From NCBI GenBank assembly GCA_013399695.1, contig VXAU01001849.1, positions 62,001 to 126,000 on the forward strand: a stretch of DNA of 64,000 nucleotides. The letters run 5' to 3'. The translations under genes were made by a program, and so were the position numbers. Below are positions 13,701 to 24,400 of the stretch, piece by piece (within the stretch, counting starts at the first letter, position 1; every line of letters starts with the position of its first letter). This stretch comes from Formicarius rufipectus (Eukaryota > Chordata > Aves > Passeriformes > Formicariidae). Under the pieces are notes generated by a model. The model ran no database searches. It was given only the letters and a program-made list of their open reading frames with translations, and was not told the origin of the DNA.

Positions 13701-15317
13701 TGGGGAAAAAAAAAAAAAAAAGCCTGAATTGGGTTTGGTGTCTTCAGAATGAGTCTTCCTGGATCTAAAGCCATTTGCTGCCAATGGGAAGGCTCCTCTA
13801 AGTAGTCTTCTGGAGGCTTAGAAACTCTTCACAGTCATCATAATCAAAGCAAAAGTCTTGCCTTTGGATAGAAACAGCTTGGAAGAAAACAAAAAAATGC
13901 ACATGTAATAAAAATCAAAAGCAAGATGGTCTTTCCTGAACAGCATGGATTTCCTTTAAATTGTATAGCCTTGGATTAGTGAGGAGAGGTGGAGTCTGTG
14001 GCCAACAACACATTTTTGGATATGATGTGTATGGGCAAGAGCAAGAAGCTTTGGCTACATAAAAGCTGCATGAAATGGTGCAAATTCCCACAAATGGTCC
14101 ACTGACACAAAACTGATGGATTTTGCCCAGCTCTGGGTAAAACTTACCTTTGTGTCACTAAAATACTGGGTTTACAAGAGACTAAGTTTCCCAACAAAGC
14201 AGATAATTTCCTCTCAAATAAACTTCTTCTAGGTAATTAAAAGGACAGAATTGAAAGAAACCTTTCCTACGATAATTAGACTTGCTGAAACTAATGGTCC
14301 AAGGAATTCCCAAATACTCAGATGCCCTCTTAATCGCAGCTGAGCAGCTATAATGGTAAAAAGCAGTTCCAGATAACTAAAGGCTGGAGGGTAGACGAGC
14401 TGTAAAATTCATTCTTGCTGGAAAATCTGCCAAGGCCATGCACTGAAGGTGACAGCTGCATTCAGCACCATTTCCCCATTCTGCAATAAAGTTGACGAAT
14501 TAAATGACATTTAAAACAAGAAATCTTGCTTGAATGTATGTGCAAAAATATGCCACATTTTACTCCTGGAAGGGAATATTCTGCTAAGACTGAGGAAATT
14601 GCTATAGCAAGGGACAAAAAGCCCAAATATTTTAAAAGCAAAGGGCTGTCTTTTCTGCAAACATCCCTATTCTTGTTAAATATGAAGGATGAAGACCAGT
14701 TCTTCCCTCAATACAAACACATTCCCAACTGAAGGTAGACTTAACTACATGGCTTCATTAGGACACCTTCACCATTAGGCATATGTGTAAGTACCTCAGT
14801 AAGCCCATGGATAATTTTTCAAAAAATTTTATCACACAAGCAAACAACAATAAAAAGGATTTGAGAAATAAATGTTCAAAGAAAACCCTCACTGGCTTCC
14901 AGATTTTGGGGGTAAAACCAGATTGCCTCCCAACACAGGGTATGAAACAGGACCTGTTTTTCAAAGGGGCTGAGAATCTAGCTCCTTATTGTAACTCTAA
15001 AACACCACAGGCCATTCTGAAAAGGGGAACTGATTTGAAGATATGGCACATCCATGGATCCTTTTGTGGCTACTACGTTTAGGTGATGAGAGGATATTTC
15101 CGTCGTATTCACATGTTATTATATTTAACCTATATTCAGAAATATGATCTGTGACCATCTTTCAACTAGTATATAAGTGCTAAAAATTACACATTAAGGC
15201 AGATAGGTCAAACATTTCAGGGTTTGCTACTGTAGATTGGCCATCAATAAATTTTACTTTAAACTCCTATTTCAGCTTATCCTGATGTTTTCGTGTCCAG
15301 TGCATTTGTAGGTGGGG
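10741..15317. other. Upstream intergenic flank, block 2 (no gene seen)
   Basis: This is AT-rich non-coding DNA with no open frame above about 100 codons. It includes a perfect 11-bp hairpin (13278-13309) and a run of about 17 A near 13707. No repeat family or conserved gene is recognisable. The block ends at a short assembly gap. Confidence 0.65.
13278..13309. other. Perfect 11-bp inverted repeat (hairpin)
   Basis: TTGCAAAAGCA (13278-13288) and TGCTTTTGCAA (13299-13309) are exact reverse complements around a 10-nt loop. Each arm carries a TTGCAAAA-like half. The arrangement could be a dimer-type protein-binding palindrome or a chance structure. Confidence 0.9.
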
Positions 15318-15361
15318 NNNNNNNNNNNNNNNNNNNNNNNNNNNNNNNNNNNNNNNNNNNN
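15318..15361. other. Assembly gap, 44 N
   Basis: This is a run of 44 undetermined bases. It sits just before recognisable CR1 sequence, so the 5' limit of that element may be hidden here. Confidence 0.99.
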
Positions 15362-15613
15362 GCTGGAGAGATGTGTAGCTTGGAGTGAAAGAAACAGCCT
15401 GACATAATCAAGTCCAATGGATAGTCAGGGGGAAACACCACAGGACATTTGAGGGGAGGTTGGGGGAGCTGGGGCTGTTCAGACTGGGAAGCGAGGCCTC
15501 AGAGGGTATGTACTCATTGCCAAGGCACAGAATCACCTCCCACCGTCTGTAAATATGACTGCACTGAGGGGGCAGAGATAGGATTTGACCTATTTGAAGC
15601 TTTTTGGTTATGG

Positions 15614-16049
15614 TGTTGCAGCATGTTCTGTTCTGGGTTTTTTGGGTATATATATTTGTAGTTAGCAACTGTTATCTTTTTTTATACCTTTCTGACTATA
15701 CATTTTCTGACTATATATTTTCTGACTATATATTTTCTGAGTCTGTTAATTTCAAAGGTTGTGGTGGTTTTTGGGAAGAGGCCCCTTTTCTAGTCTGGAC
15801 AGACATCTTAATTTTCTTTTAAGCTGAGACACCCACTTTTACAGAATATTATACAAAAATTAATTAATAAATCCATTTTTTCAATTCCACAGGTCTCAGC
15901 ACAAAGCATTCTGGACCTCCCTCCCCTGGGAGAACTTACTATTTTAAATCCTTGTTACCTGTCTTTAAAGAACTATGTGCTTTTGGAAGGGCCTTCCCTC
16001 TTATCCTTGGATTTCTAGTTTTGTAAAAGGATCTTGTTGGAACTCAACA
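15614..16049. mobile_element. Candidate insertion (possible solo LTR) inside CR1
   Basis: The stretch splits the CR1 element. It begins TGTTG and can be ended at ...CAACA, giving the TG...CA ends expected of an LTR, at about 436 bp. The adjoining 5-mers are TATGG on the left and AATGG on the right, a 4-of-5 match to a target-site duplication. No primer-binding site or internal region is present, so only a solo LTR would fit. Boundaries were chosen by eye and the family is not identified. Deletion and rearrangement within CR1 is the alternative. Confidence 0.35.
15688..15740. repeat. 15-bp minisatellite, about 3.5 copies
   Basis: The TCTGACTATA core recurs at 15691, 15706 and 15721, with a partial copy at 15736, giving a 15-bp period (unit about TCTGACTATATATTT). 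It lies inside the segment that interrupts the CR1 element. Confidence 0.9.
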
Positions 16050-16327
16050 AATGGAGGTGCTGATTCCTTCTCCTTGGTATCCAGTGGCAGGATGTGTGTG
16101 AATAGTCCAAAGGTGTACTGTCAGGGGAGGTTTAGACCAGATATTAGGAAGCATTTCTTTAGCAGGAGAATGCTCAAAAAGTGGAACAGGCTTCCTGGAG
16201 AATTGGTTGATGCCCCAGACTGTCAATGTTCAGGAGGCATTCAGGCAATTAACATGCTTTAACATTTGGTCAGTCCTGAAGTGGTCAGGCAGTTGGACTA
16301 GATGTTCCTTGTAGGTATCTTCCAGCT

Positions 16328-16357
16328 ATTCTATTCTATTCTATTCTATTCTATTCT
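16328..16357 (+). repeat. (ATTCT)6 microsatellite tail of CR1
   Basis: Six perfect ATTCT units directly follow the CR1 3' end. CR1 elements characteristically end in short tandem copies of an ATTCT-containing word, so this marks the 3' terminus and the + orientation of the element. Confidence 0.95.
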
Positions 16358-19300
16358 AATATTCGGATATGTGTGTAGATGGTATCAACCAGGTCTGCTG
16401 CAGCTCCATGCAAAGAATACCAATAGGAAGCACACCTTTCCACTCCAAACGATGTGGAGTGACTTCCTCCTTATGAAATATTCATTCTTATTTCCATGGA
16501 TTCTACTCTTCACTGTTTCAATAGATCTGCTCAGTACAGAAGACTGTACTAACAAATGGCATAAACCAAGGAGTTCTACAAAAGAGGCTCCAAAGCACAG
16601 CAAGTAGCTTAGTTGCTTTATCCCCATGTTCCTCTGGAATGCTGAGGTAAATACCATCTCATCATGGTGAGTCGCTGTTGTTCATTTGGTGTCTCTGTTC
16701 TAAAATCAGTCACACACTTTTGGTGACTCAAAAGTTCAAAGCAGAGCTAAGTGCAAATTATATTCTAAAGCTGTATATGTACCTCACTCCTATTTGTAAC
16801 AAAGAGCAGTTATGAACATTATGTCATTAGATGAGCTACATCACTTCTATAAACATAAATATTTTTAAATTAAAGTGTCCATCCAAGTCATTCAGGTAGA
16901 CCTGTTGCTTTACACATACTCCATACTTAAACAGTGATGAAGTGTCAGCTGTATAGTTCTGCTCTGGTCTTGAGGCACCCAGGAACCTTTAGTCCAGTTA
17001 GGATTGTTTAGTTAATGAAATATAATCAAATGTCCAAACACAGCAGAAATGCCACTGGTGTGAATGAACACCAGTGAATTGTGTTTCATACAGTACTGTT
17101 ACCCTCTGTAAGTATTTAGCACAAAAACACAATAAAAAAAAAATTTCAGCTGGCACAGAATAAAACACTATGTCATGGTACCATGTTCATGGACTCCCTT
17201 TCTTTAGCAACAAATTAGCTACAGGCCATGGTTACCAATAGACCAGTACAACCTTGATCTTTGATTTTCCACAGTGGGAAAAAATGCAAGTTCAGTGTTT
17301 CAGAGGCTGAAAGTTTTTGTGCAGTGATATGAAAATTTAAGTAGATCCATTATATACCTCTATGGATTTAGAGAGAATGCACTTCCTTGCCTCTGGAATA
17401 ATTCTTGGACTCAAAAAATGTCTCTCCCTCTAATCTGTCTTTCTGGCAACAAGGCCAGCCCTTTATCATTGCCCTAACGTTGTCAATTACTTTCAGTTAA
17501 TGCCAGATCCTTCTCATTAATGTCAAGAAAACATAAGCTCCTCTTTTTTCCCTGAATTCCTCTTACAGAGGCAAGTTTTGCCTGTAGTGGAATGTGTGTC
17601 CAAATGTAGTCGGTAGGAATTGGTATGTGAAGCTATAAGCATGCTGGCTGCTCATGCTGCTCAAGACCTGAGTGGATGAATAAAAGAAGTTTCTTCACTA
17701 TATGCCTCTTTTCTAACTCAACATAGGGATTAGGAATTGTGAACTTTTTTTCACTGTAAACTAACAGGCATAATAATCCTATCAGCGTTTGTATTTTTGC
17801 ACTGGTAAGTGACTTCATTGAGCAGTCTGTATCCATCTTAGACAATACACCAGAAAAAGCAAACAAGCAAACAAACCTCCAAGCATTCAGCCAATGCAGC
17901 ATGTGTGTTTCTGCGGGAACCTGCCTGTGCCTCCACCCAGCTGTAGCAGTCCTTGCAGCTCCACCTTCGCAGCCCATCACTTCACCCAAACCCACTCCCT
18001 CACCTCACACCACCTCCGACATCTCCCAGCTGCAAATCCTTCCCACTACTCATCAGCACCGGATTTGGCAGAAGCTTTTCTACATAAATCCGTGGTGTTG
18101 GGAGGGTGGGGACAACATATTTATTGCTTTTTGCATGGCAAAGTGAAAACTCAGAATATTAAAGCTCAGTTTTCATGGTTGATCGGGAGGTGGAAAAATT
18201 AGGACTAAAAGAAATGGTTTTACAAAGCATTTAAGCTCCCCACCCACAGCATGTACTCAGCATGTGTATTCAGGTCAGCATACTACTTCCTATGAGTCAC
18301 GTTCAGCTGTGCCTTAGCTGCATATTTTAGTCAGAGAGATCTTAGTTGAAGCCTGTGCTGTGAGGAGGCTGGCAGTGTCCAAATTTGTTCTAGTATCCTG
18401 GAATTTGCTCCTTTGAGTGTTCTGAGTCATTATAATCCTACAGAATTAAACTGTTTCTGTGTACCATTCCAACTGAGGTAATGAAATACTTAAAAACCCC
18501 ATCCGTGGTACAGAATAGCAACACAGTTGTTATAGAATTAATAGTACAATATTGAGGTGGGTGACATAGCTCAGATACAGCTACACCAGCATTAAGTAGC
18601 TGAGTATTTTGCTAAGGGAAAAAGCCAAGGCTTCTTTTAGTAATGCAGTTCTCTTGTTTGCTTCAAGTTCCTTATTACATTTCTCTCAGATAGTAGCATA
18701 ACTATGAGATGTGGGACAGCTGCCTGACTGTGGAAATAGTCACAGAGTTGCTCACAGGAGACCACTCTGCTCACAGAGGGGTGGTTGCTCACCCATGCTT
18801 GCTCTGATGCCACTAGCATCCCTCAGCCTCCAGTGAGTCACTGTGGGCCATGGCTTGGGTGACATATGTGACTCCTCCCCAGTCTCCCCAGGCTGAGTAA
18901 CTAACAACCATGTTGTTACCTCTTCAAGAGAAACAGAAGCTCCAACCCCAAATCCACCCAGAGAAATACCCATGTTTCCATCTTCCTCTAACCTAGTTTG
19001 TCCTGATCCCATGAATGCTATAGAGTATATTTTGCTGAAAATTATCTGCTTACGAGTTCTCTGAGTCTTTAAGGCTTTCCCAGCCCCTTGAACACCCAAG
19101 CCCAAGGACTTCAGTACTCCCAGTGTTGCAACAGCAAATTGAATAGTTAGGAGATGCTTTTTTGTCTTACATTCATAAGTACAACTTGTAATGCCTGTGG
19201 TGGGTGATGGATGCCACAGCCCCAAAGGACAGGGAAGCTCCAAAATTTCTTCCACAATAAGTAGAGAAGGGGAAGAGCCAGGAACAGCAGAGCAGAGAGG

Positions 19301-20565
19301 AAGGCCAAGCAGTTTACAAGATGGTTTTGTTTTCTCTGTGACCAGTGAGCTCATGCCTGTCACTGCAGGATTGAATCCCTCCCGCAGCCTTGACTGCATA
19401 CATGGGGAGGAGCAGCAGAATGACTCCCCACACCCAGCAACCATTTCACCAGAGGCAGAACAATTTACTGACTATGTTTAAAATGGGTAGGCTCATCACT
19501 TGGGATTACAATTAACATTTGAAGGAGATCCAAGCAGTTGTAAAAGTTTAAAGGGATGTCTGTCATGTAATATTCTCTTCAACTTAAATTATATCAAAAA
19601 TCTGGAGCATATGCCTAATAAATAAGAGCAGAATTAATTCCCTAGCTGTCAGTACAACTGCTCAGAAATGGTGACTTACATCTAATTACTTTTTTTTTTT
19701 AAAGGCTGGTTAGCTTCTGCCCTGGCTCATACAGAGAGGAACCATGGCTATGATGTGAGATTACATATCAGCACTACAGGGGCATTTACATTCATGTTAA
19801 AATAGTTAAATCTGAATAGAGTAAACACCTTCAAACTCATGGACAGTAGTGCAAAATGAGGGCATACAACATCCACCAGCCCTTTATTCCTGCGAAAGGG
19901 CATCAGAAAGTTTTTGTCTTTAACACTCTCCTCTTCCCAGTAGCGCAGTTCAGATCCATTTCCTTTTGGATCCTGGCTCCAGAATCCTCACCAGCACCAC
20001 AAACTGGCCAGGCCATACCACAACCATATCAATGAAAGCCAGGTAAGAGACCTCACAGGCTTGTTTTGGGGTTTTTCAGGGAACCTGTGGTACCTCCTAA
20101 TAAGGGAGGTTACGATAGGAGGAGTTACTAGAGAGCATAAGCTCATATGTTTGTAGGGTGTTCTTAATAGTGTTGTGTTTCCTAAGACAAAAGAGTGAAG
20201 CAATTGAACCACCTTAGAAAAGCCTTTCTGATTTTCCATGCTTTTTTCTCCTAGATGAAAGGGATTTATTTTTCTAGCTTAATGTCTATTTCCATACTGA
20301 GGCCTGTGGGATGTAAGTGCATGAGTTTTATTAGCTCTGTTTCTTCAAATGCAGGTCAGTAGCAAAAGATCATATCCCCATATGCTACTTGCTTGAGTTA
20401 ATATTGCAGTAAAATAAGAGACTTTTAACATAAGAAATACTTCCTACAGCAGGCTAGTGTAACATTTTAGACCTACAATTTCACACTCATTTGTACCAAT
20501 TCTCAAAAAGAGGACTTTTACTAACAATTGTTAAATTTACAATTTACTAACATTGTTAAAAAGAA
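16358..20565. other. Upstream intergenic flank, block 3 (no gene seen)
   Basis: This is non-coding DNA with a 9-bp perfect hairpin at 17053-17076 and a few A/T runs. The longest open frame is 230 codons on the minus strand (18752-19444). It has no recognisable domain, no exon-like borders I could identify and no similarity to a family I know, so I do not call it a gene. Confidence 0.6.
17053..17076. other. Perfect 9-bp inverted repeat (hairpin)
   Basis: CACTGGTGT (17053-17061) and ACACCAGTG (17068-17076) are exact reverse complements around the 6-nt loop GAATGA. Each arm contains a CACTGG/CCAGTG word. The function is unknown, and chance occurrence is plausible over 64 kb. Confidence 0.85.
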
Positions 20566-20570
20566 AAAAA

Positions 20571-20692
20571 CAAACAAACAAACAAACAAACAAACAAACA
20601 AACAAACAAACAAACAAACAAACAAACAAACAAACAAACAAAACAAAACAAAAACAAAAACAAAAAAAAAAAAAAAAACAAACCAGCTGTGT
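20571..20692. repeat. (CAAA)18 microsatellite with imperfect A-rich continuation
   Basis: Eighteen uninterrupted CAAA units occupy 20571-20642. They are followed by CAAAA/CAAAAA variants and a run of about 17 A up to about 20688. On the minus strand this reads as a poly-Leu/Phe/Val/Cys frame, and on the + strand as poly-Lys/Gln/Thr/Asn, both spurious. The tract directly abuts the 5' end of a short CR1 fragment. Confidence 0.97.
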
Positions 20693-20797
20693 CCAACCAA
20701 ATGGGGATGGTCCTGTGCAAGGACAGCAGTTGGACTCAATGGTCCTGGTGAGTCCCTTCTAACTCAGTATATTCTGTGAGTCTGTGATTCTGTGAAT
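20693..20797 (+). mobile_element. Short 5'-truncated CR1 LINE 3' end
   Basis: GGACAGCAGTTGGACTCAAT, GGTCCTGGTGAGTCCCTTCT and then ATTCTGTG (20771), AGTCTGTG (20779) and ATTCTGTG (20787) form the terminal 100 bp or so of a CR1 element with its octamer tail, in + orientation. Only the 3' end is present, as is usual for CR1 insertions truncated during reverse transcription. Confidence 0.9.
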
Positions 20798-21309
20798 TAT
20801 AAGTCACAATCAGTCTTTGTACTAAGACACATCAACTCAGATTTGTGTTCATTCCTAGTGTTATAAAACCACACCTCACCTCTGACTTGGCCCACTCTGC
20901 TCTTCTGGACACTCAGAAACCCATTTGTTCCAATAGGGCCTGCTGAGGTCCACAGGAACTTTTCCTAGTGAATGAAATAAAGGTGATGAGAGCAGCCTCT
21001 CCCCACAAATCACACCAGACTACATTAGATATAAGTGTTATATTCATATTGAAACAACTTTTTTTTTTCCCCAAAAAATGTCTGTTATTAAACCCATTCT
21101 ACATGCACTGATTGGTACTTTTAATAATGTACTCAGGTTTTCTCCCATCAGTCATCAATAAAATCATCTTTCTTTTTTTTTCATTAGCATTGAAAGATTA
21201 GCTCCACCATCCAGCACTAATTAGGAAGGAGGACTGATTGAAAAGGCAGCATTTCATTGAACAATCATTATTCCCCACTTTTTGCCAGGTTAAGGCAGGC
21301 TTCTGACAT

Positions 21310-21455
21310 TATTTTTACATAACCTGGCCCTTAGAGATGGAAACAACATCCTGCAGAGAGAAGAAACTACTTGCTTAGGAATACATCTATAAACCTGACA
21401 AGAATCAGCATCCAGAGACTGCTCCAACTCCTGTCCGCAGTCTTTAAACTTTTCA
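21310..21455 (-). mobile_element. Possible MIR-like SINE relic
   Basis: AGAAGAAACTACTTGCTTAG, then AATCAGCATCCAGAGACTGC and TCCAACTCCTGTCCGCAG, follow the word order of the antisense MIR core (aaactga... acttgcc... aattcgaacccagg... ctccagagcc). The match is weaker than for the relics at 26.4 and 38.3 kb. Confidence 0.35.
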
Positions 21456-24400
21456 GCTGAAGTATTGTGAAAATGAGATTCTGCAGTGCTGGATCCTAAC
21501 CAGAGAGAAAAGTGGGTACTGCAGGTTTCCAGTCAGGAATGTTCAACAAAAAACAACAACAAAAAAACCCTCCTTTGCTTTTATTTGATAAAAGAGTCTG
21601 TAGGAACTGTCTGTGTGAGGAGAGTAAGACATATGTTATTTTCCCTGGCATTGAGAGTGCAAACGAAAGCTTCCAGCAGGCAGTTTTGCTAATAGGAATT
21701 GATTTAATGTTAGAAGTGGTCTCTGTAGCATCCTGGGAACGCAAGCTGGAGAGGGCTCACCCACTACAGCTGAACCTGCATTTAATCCAAGTGAGTGCAA
21801 AAAGGATAATCTAAGGGGCTCAGACTAGGCACAGACACCCAGGATCTTCCCTCTACCTCAGAAGTGAGAAAGATGAAGTTGAAATCTGGACATCTGGCCA
21901 GAAATCACACAGGACAGATATCTTTGTAGCAAATTGAAGTAACCTCAGAAGAGACATTTCCACTCCTTGGTATGTGCCATTGTGTTTCTACAATATGAGT
22001 TGGAAAGGGGCCCACAGTACAAAATATGGACATCAGTTTGGCCTAGACATACCACTAGTTTGAGAAGATGAAGTCAGACAATATGAACTCCTGGGCAGGA
22101 CTTTTTTTCACTTCAAATTACCTGAGCTTGGAGCTGGTTGGGAGGAGGGCCGAGGCATGAAGGAATGATTTGCCTACGAAATAGCTCCTGACTAACACAG
22201 AGGTGTCCAGTGGAGCTGCTCCAGCTACAGGGGCATCCAGAAACCTCTTCTGAAGTGGAGGTAAAGCTGAAGGAGGAATCAAAAACAGGTCTTTCTGGGA
22301 AATGAGGTGAGTTTGTAAGGACATCCTGCATTCCTCCATAAGGACCAGGCACCTGAAAGGGTATTCACCTTAGACCAATAACTCCCATAAACTGTACTCA
22401 GTCCTGACAGCATTCTGAAAAATCCCTCAAAGGTCTCTTCCCTTGAGTCAGTGGGTCTTCACAAAGAAAGACAAAAGCCTGGACACTTGTAGTAGCTTTA
22501 TTTCAGAGTTTAGCCCAGGCATAACTGCACTGCAGTTTATTGTTTGTTCAACCACATGGAAGGAAATTCTCTCTCTCTCTCAGACAGAAAGCGGGTAGCT
22601 GGGATCCACAAGAGGATCAGAGATATTCTAAAAATATAGGAAAAGGGTAAATAGAAAGACCAGTAAGTTTTTGTTTGAAAATAGGAGTTAAAAGGAACAG
22701 ATATGCTGTCCCCTGAGTGTCTCCACTGTTAAAGACCACAAAAGCACAATTTTCCAATAGGGTTTAACTAACAATACCACAATAATTATTAATAGAGGCA
22801 ATTTCTATCTGAATTGATGGGGAAATACTACAACATACATTATTTCATTGATCTTGAGAAAAAGTATAAAAATTAATTTCATCACCATCAAGGAAGAGCA
22901 GCTTTCATTTCTCCATTTCCTAAAAGCAAGGTCCCCTCCATTGGCCTCATCTCCTATTTGAGTCTTCATCCCCTCTGAAATCAAACCAAACCAAACCAAA
23001 TTGAACCACCCTCACCTCTTGCTGACTCAAGCCACCAGAGATCAGAGGAATGGAGATAAAAGGCTCCTAGTGTTCACATGTTCCTTAGGATGAGCTCTGA
23101 GTGTGTGTGTAGGTGGTATGTAACCCAAGAATATTTAATTTGGTTTTCTATCCTCGGAAGAAAGTAAAAACTTGCTAAGGTCACAATTTGCCATCATTTT
23201 GACATTGCTCCCACTATATTCAATGCACCTTGATTCAGGCCTCCAGTGATTTGCAGATTCTGTGCCATTTCTGTCCAAACCTCAGTATCTATCCCATGAG
23301 GCAGGTAGTGCTTCCCAGAGCTGTTTCTTTCTCTTTCTCAAGGAATCCCAGCACATTAGCTCCACCTCTCTGCAAGGCTCCTCAAGAAAGTTCTTTTGTA
23401 TAAAACATTGGCCCCGATAACTGCAAATGAAAGACAAATTCAGCAGATAAATGAGCTGGATATTATTTTATTGTAATTTAAACAATCATTTTTGAAGTGT
23501 GTAAGATTATATAGAACCTGTAATCAGAGCCAAGAGATGTCACTGAATAATACATGACATGCTATAAATTAAGGAAAGAATGATTAAACGTAATAAAAAG
23601 AATAAGAAATTTCTTCTTGCAGGAAGGAGAGGAACCACATTATTACTGAGCAGAGAGTGATAAAAATCACCTCCTTATGAATAAAGCAATGGAAAAAGGA
23701 AATGTCAGAGAGAATGGAAACAACCAAGGAAGGCTTGGCCAGGACTTAGTAAGCAAAGCCAGGATCTTATAACTCTTCCAAACACAGCAGTGCAGTAATG
23801 CTCACAAATAATTTATTCCACAACCGATGCATGAACTATTGATGAATACTTTCTGTTTTTCAAAGGGTTTTGCTTCCTACAACTTCTTGGCTGATAAAAA
23901 AATCTGGCATAATGATGAGCTCAGGAGTGTGAGCCAACACCAGAGCAACTTCCCCTGTGCTAGTGTTACTAACCCCGCATCAGAGATCCTGGAACACTGT
24001 GCCTCATCAGGCTTGACATTGTGCTCTCAGACACCACTGCTCTATCCACAAAGTTTTCTCATTCCAAGTCAGCTAATGGAGCAAAAGTGCATTAGTTCCA
24101 TGGAAATTCAGGCCTCCACTGTCTCCTATACTGGGCAACTGTATAATAAAAGAAATTGCTTGTGTTCAACCACCCACGGTGGCTACTCGCTGCAGATATT
24201 ATCATCAGCCAGCCAGGTATGATGATACTTCTAAGGAGGTGAATGTAGCAGCCTAGCAGCACCAACACTGAGAAGCTTCTAACTGGTAAGGACAGTCTCT
24301 GTTAATGCCTTGTACCCTCAGAAAAACCATGTAACTTGTGCCCTCTAAACCAGACTTAGTGATAGTGGAACAGAAGTTCACATAGAGTTGAACCACTTTT

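Larger units (their letters stand above)
15441..16357 (+). mobile_element. CR1 LINE 3' end, interrupted by about 0.4-0.5 kb of other sequence
   Basis: Left piece (about 15441-15530): GGGAGCTGGGGCTGTTCAGA followed by an AGGCCTCAGAGGG-type motif is characteristic of the CR1 ORF2-3' region. Right piece (about 16050-16357): CAGGGGAGGTTTAGACCAGA, TATTAGGAAGCATTTCTTT, GGAACAGGCTTCCTGGAG, GTTGGACTAGATGTTCCTTG and a tail of six ATTCT units (16328-16357) are the classic CR1 3' end in + orientation. Between them lies about 430-500 bp not resembling CR1, including a 15-bp minisatellite. The element is 5'-truncated and carries no intact ORF. Confidence 0.85.

Noticed and set aside
20521..20779. Lys/Gln/Thr/Asn-rich and Leu/Phe/Val/Cys-rich frames
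   Set aside because: They are translations of the CAAA microsatellite.
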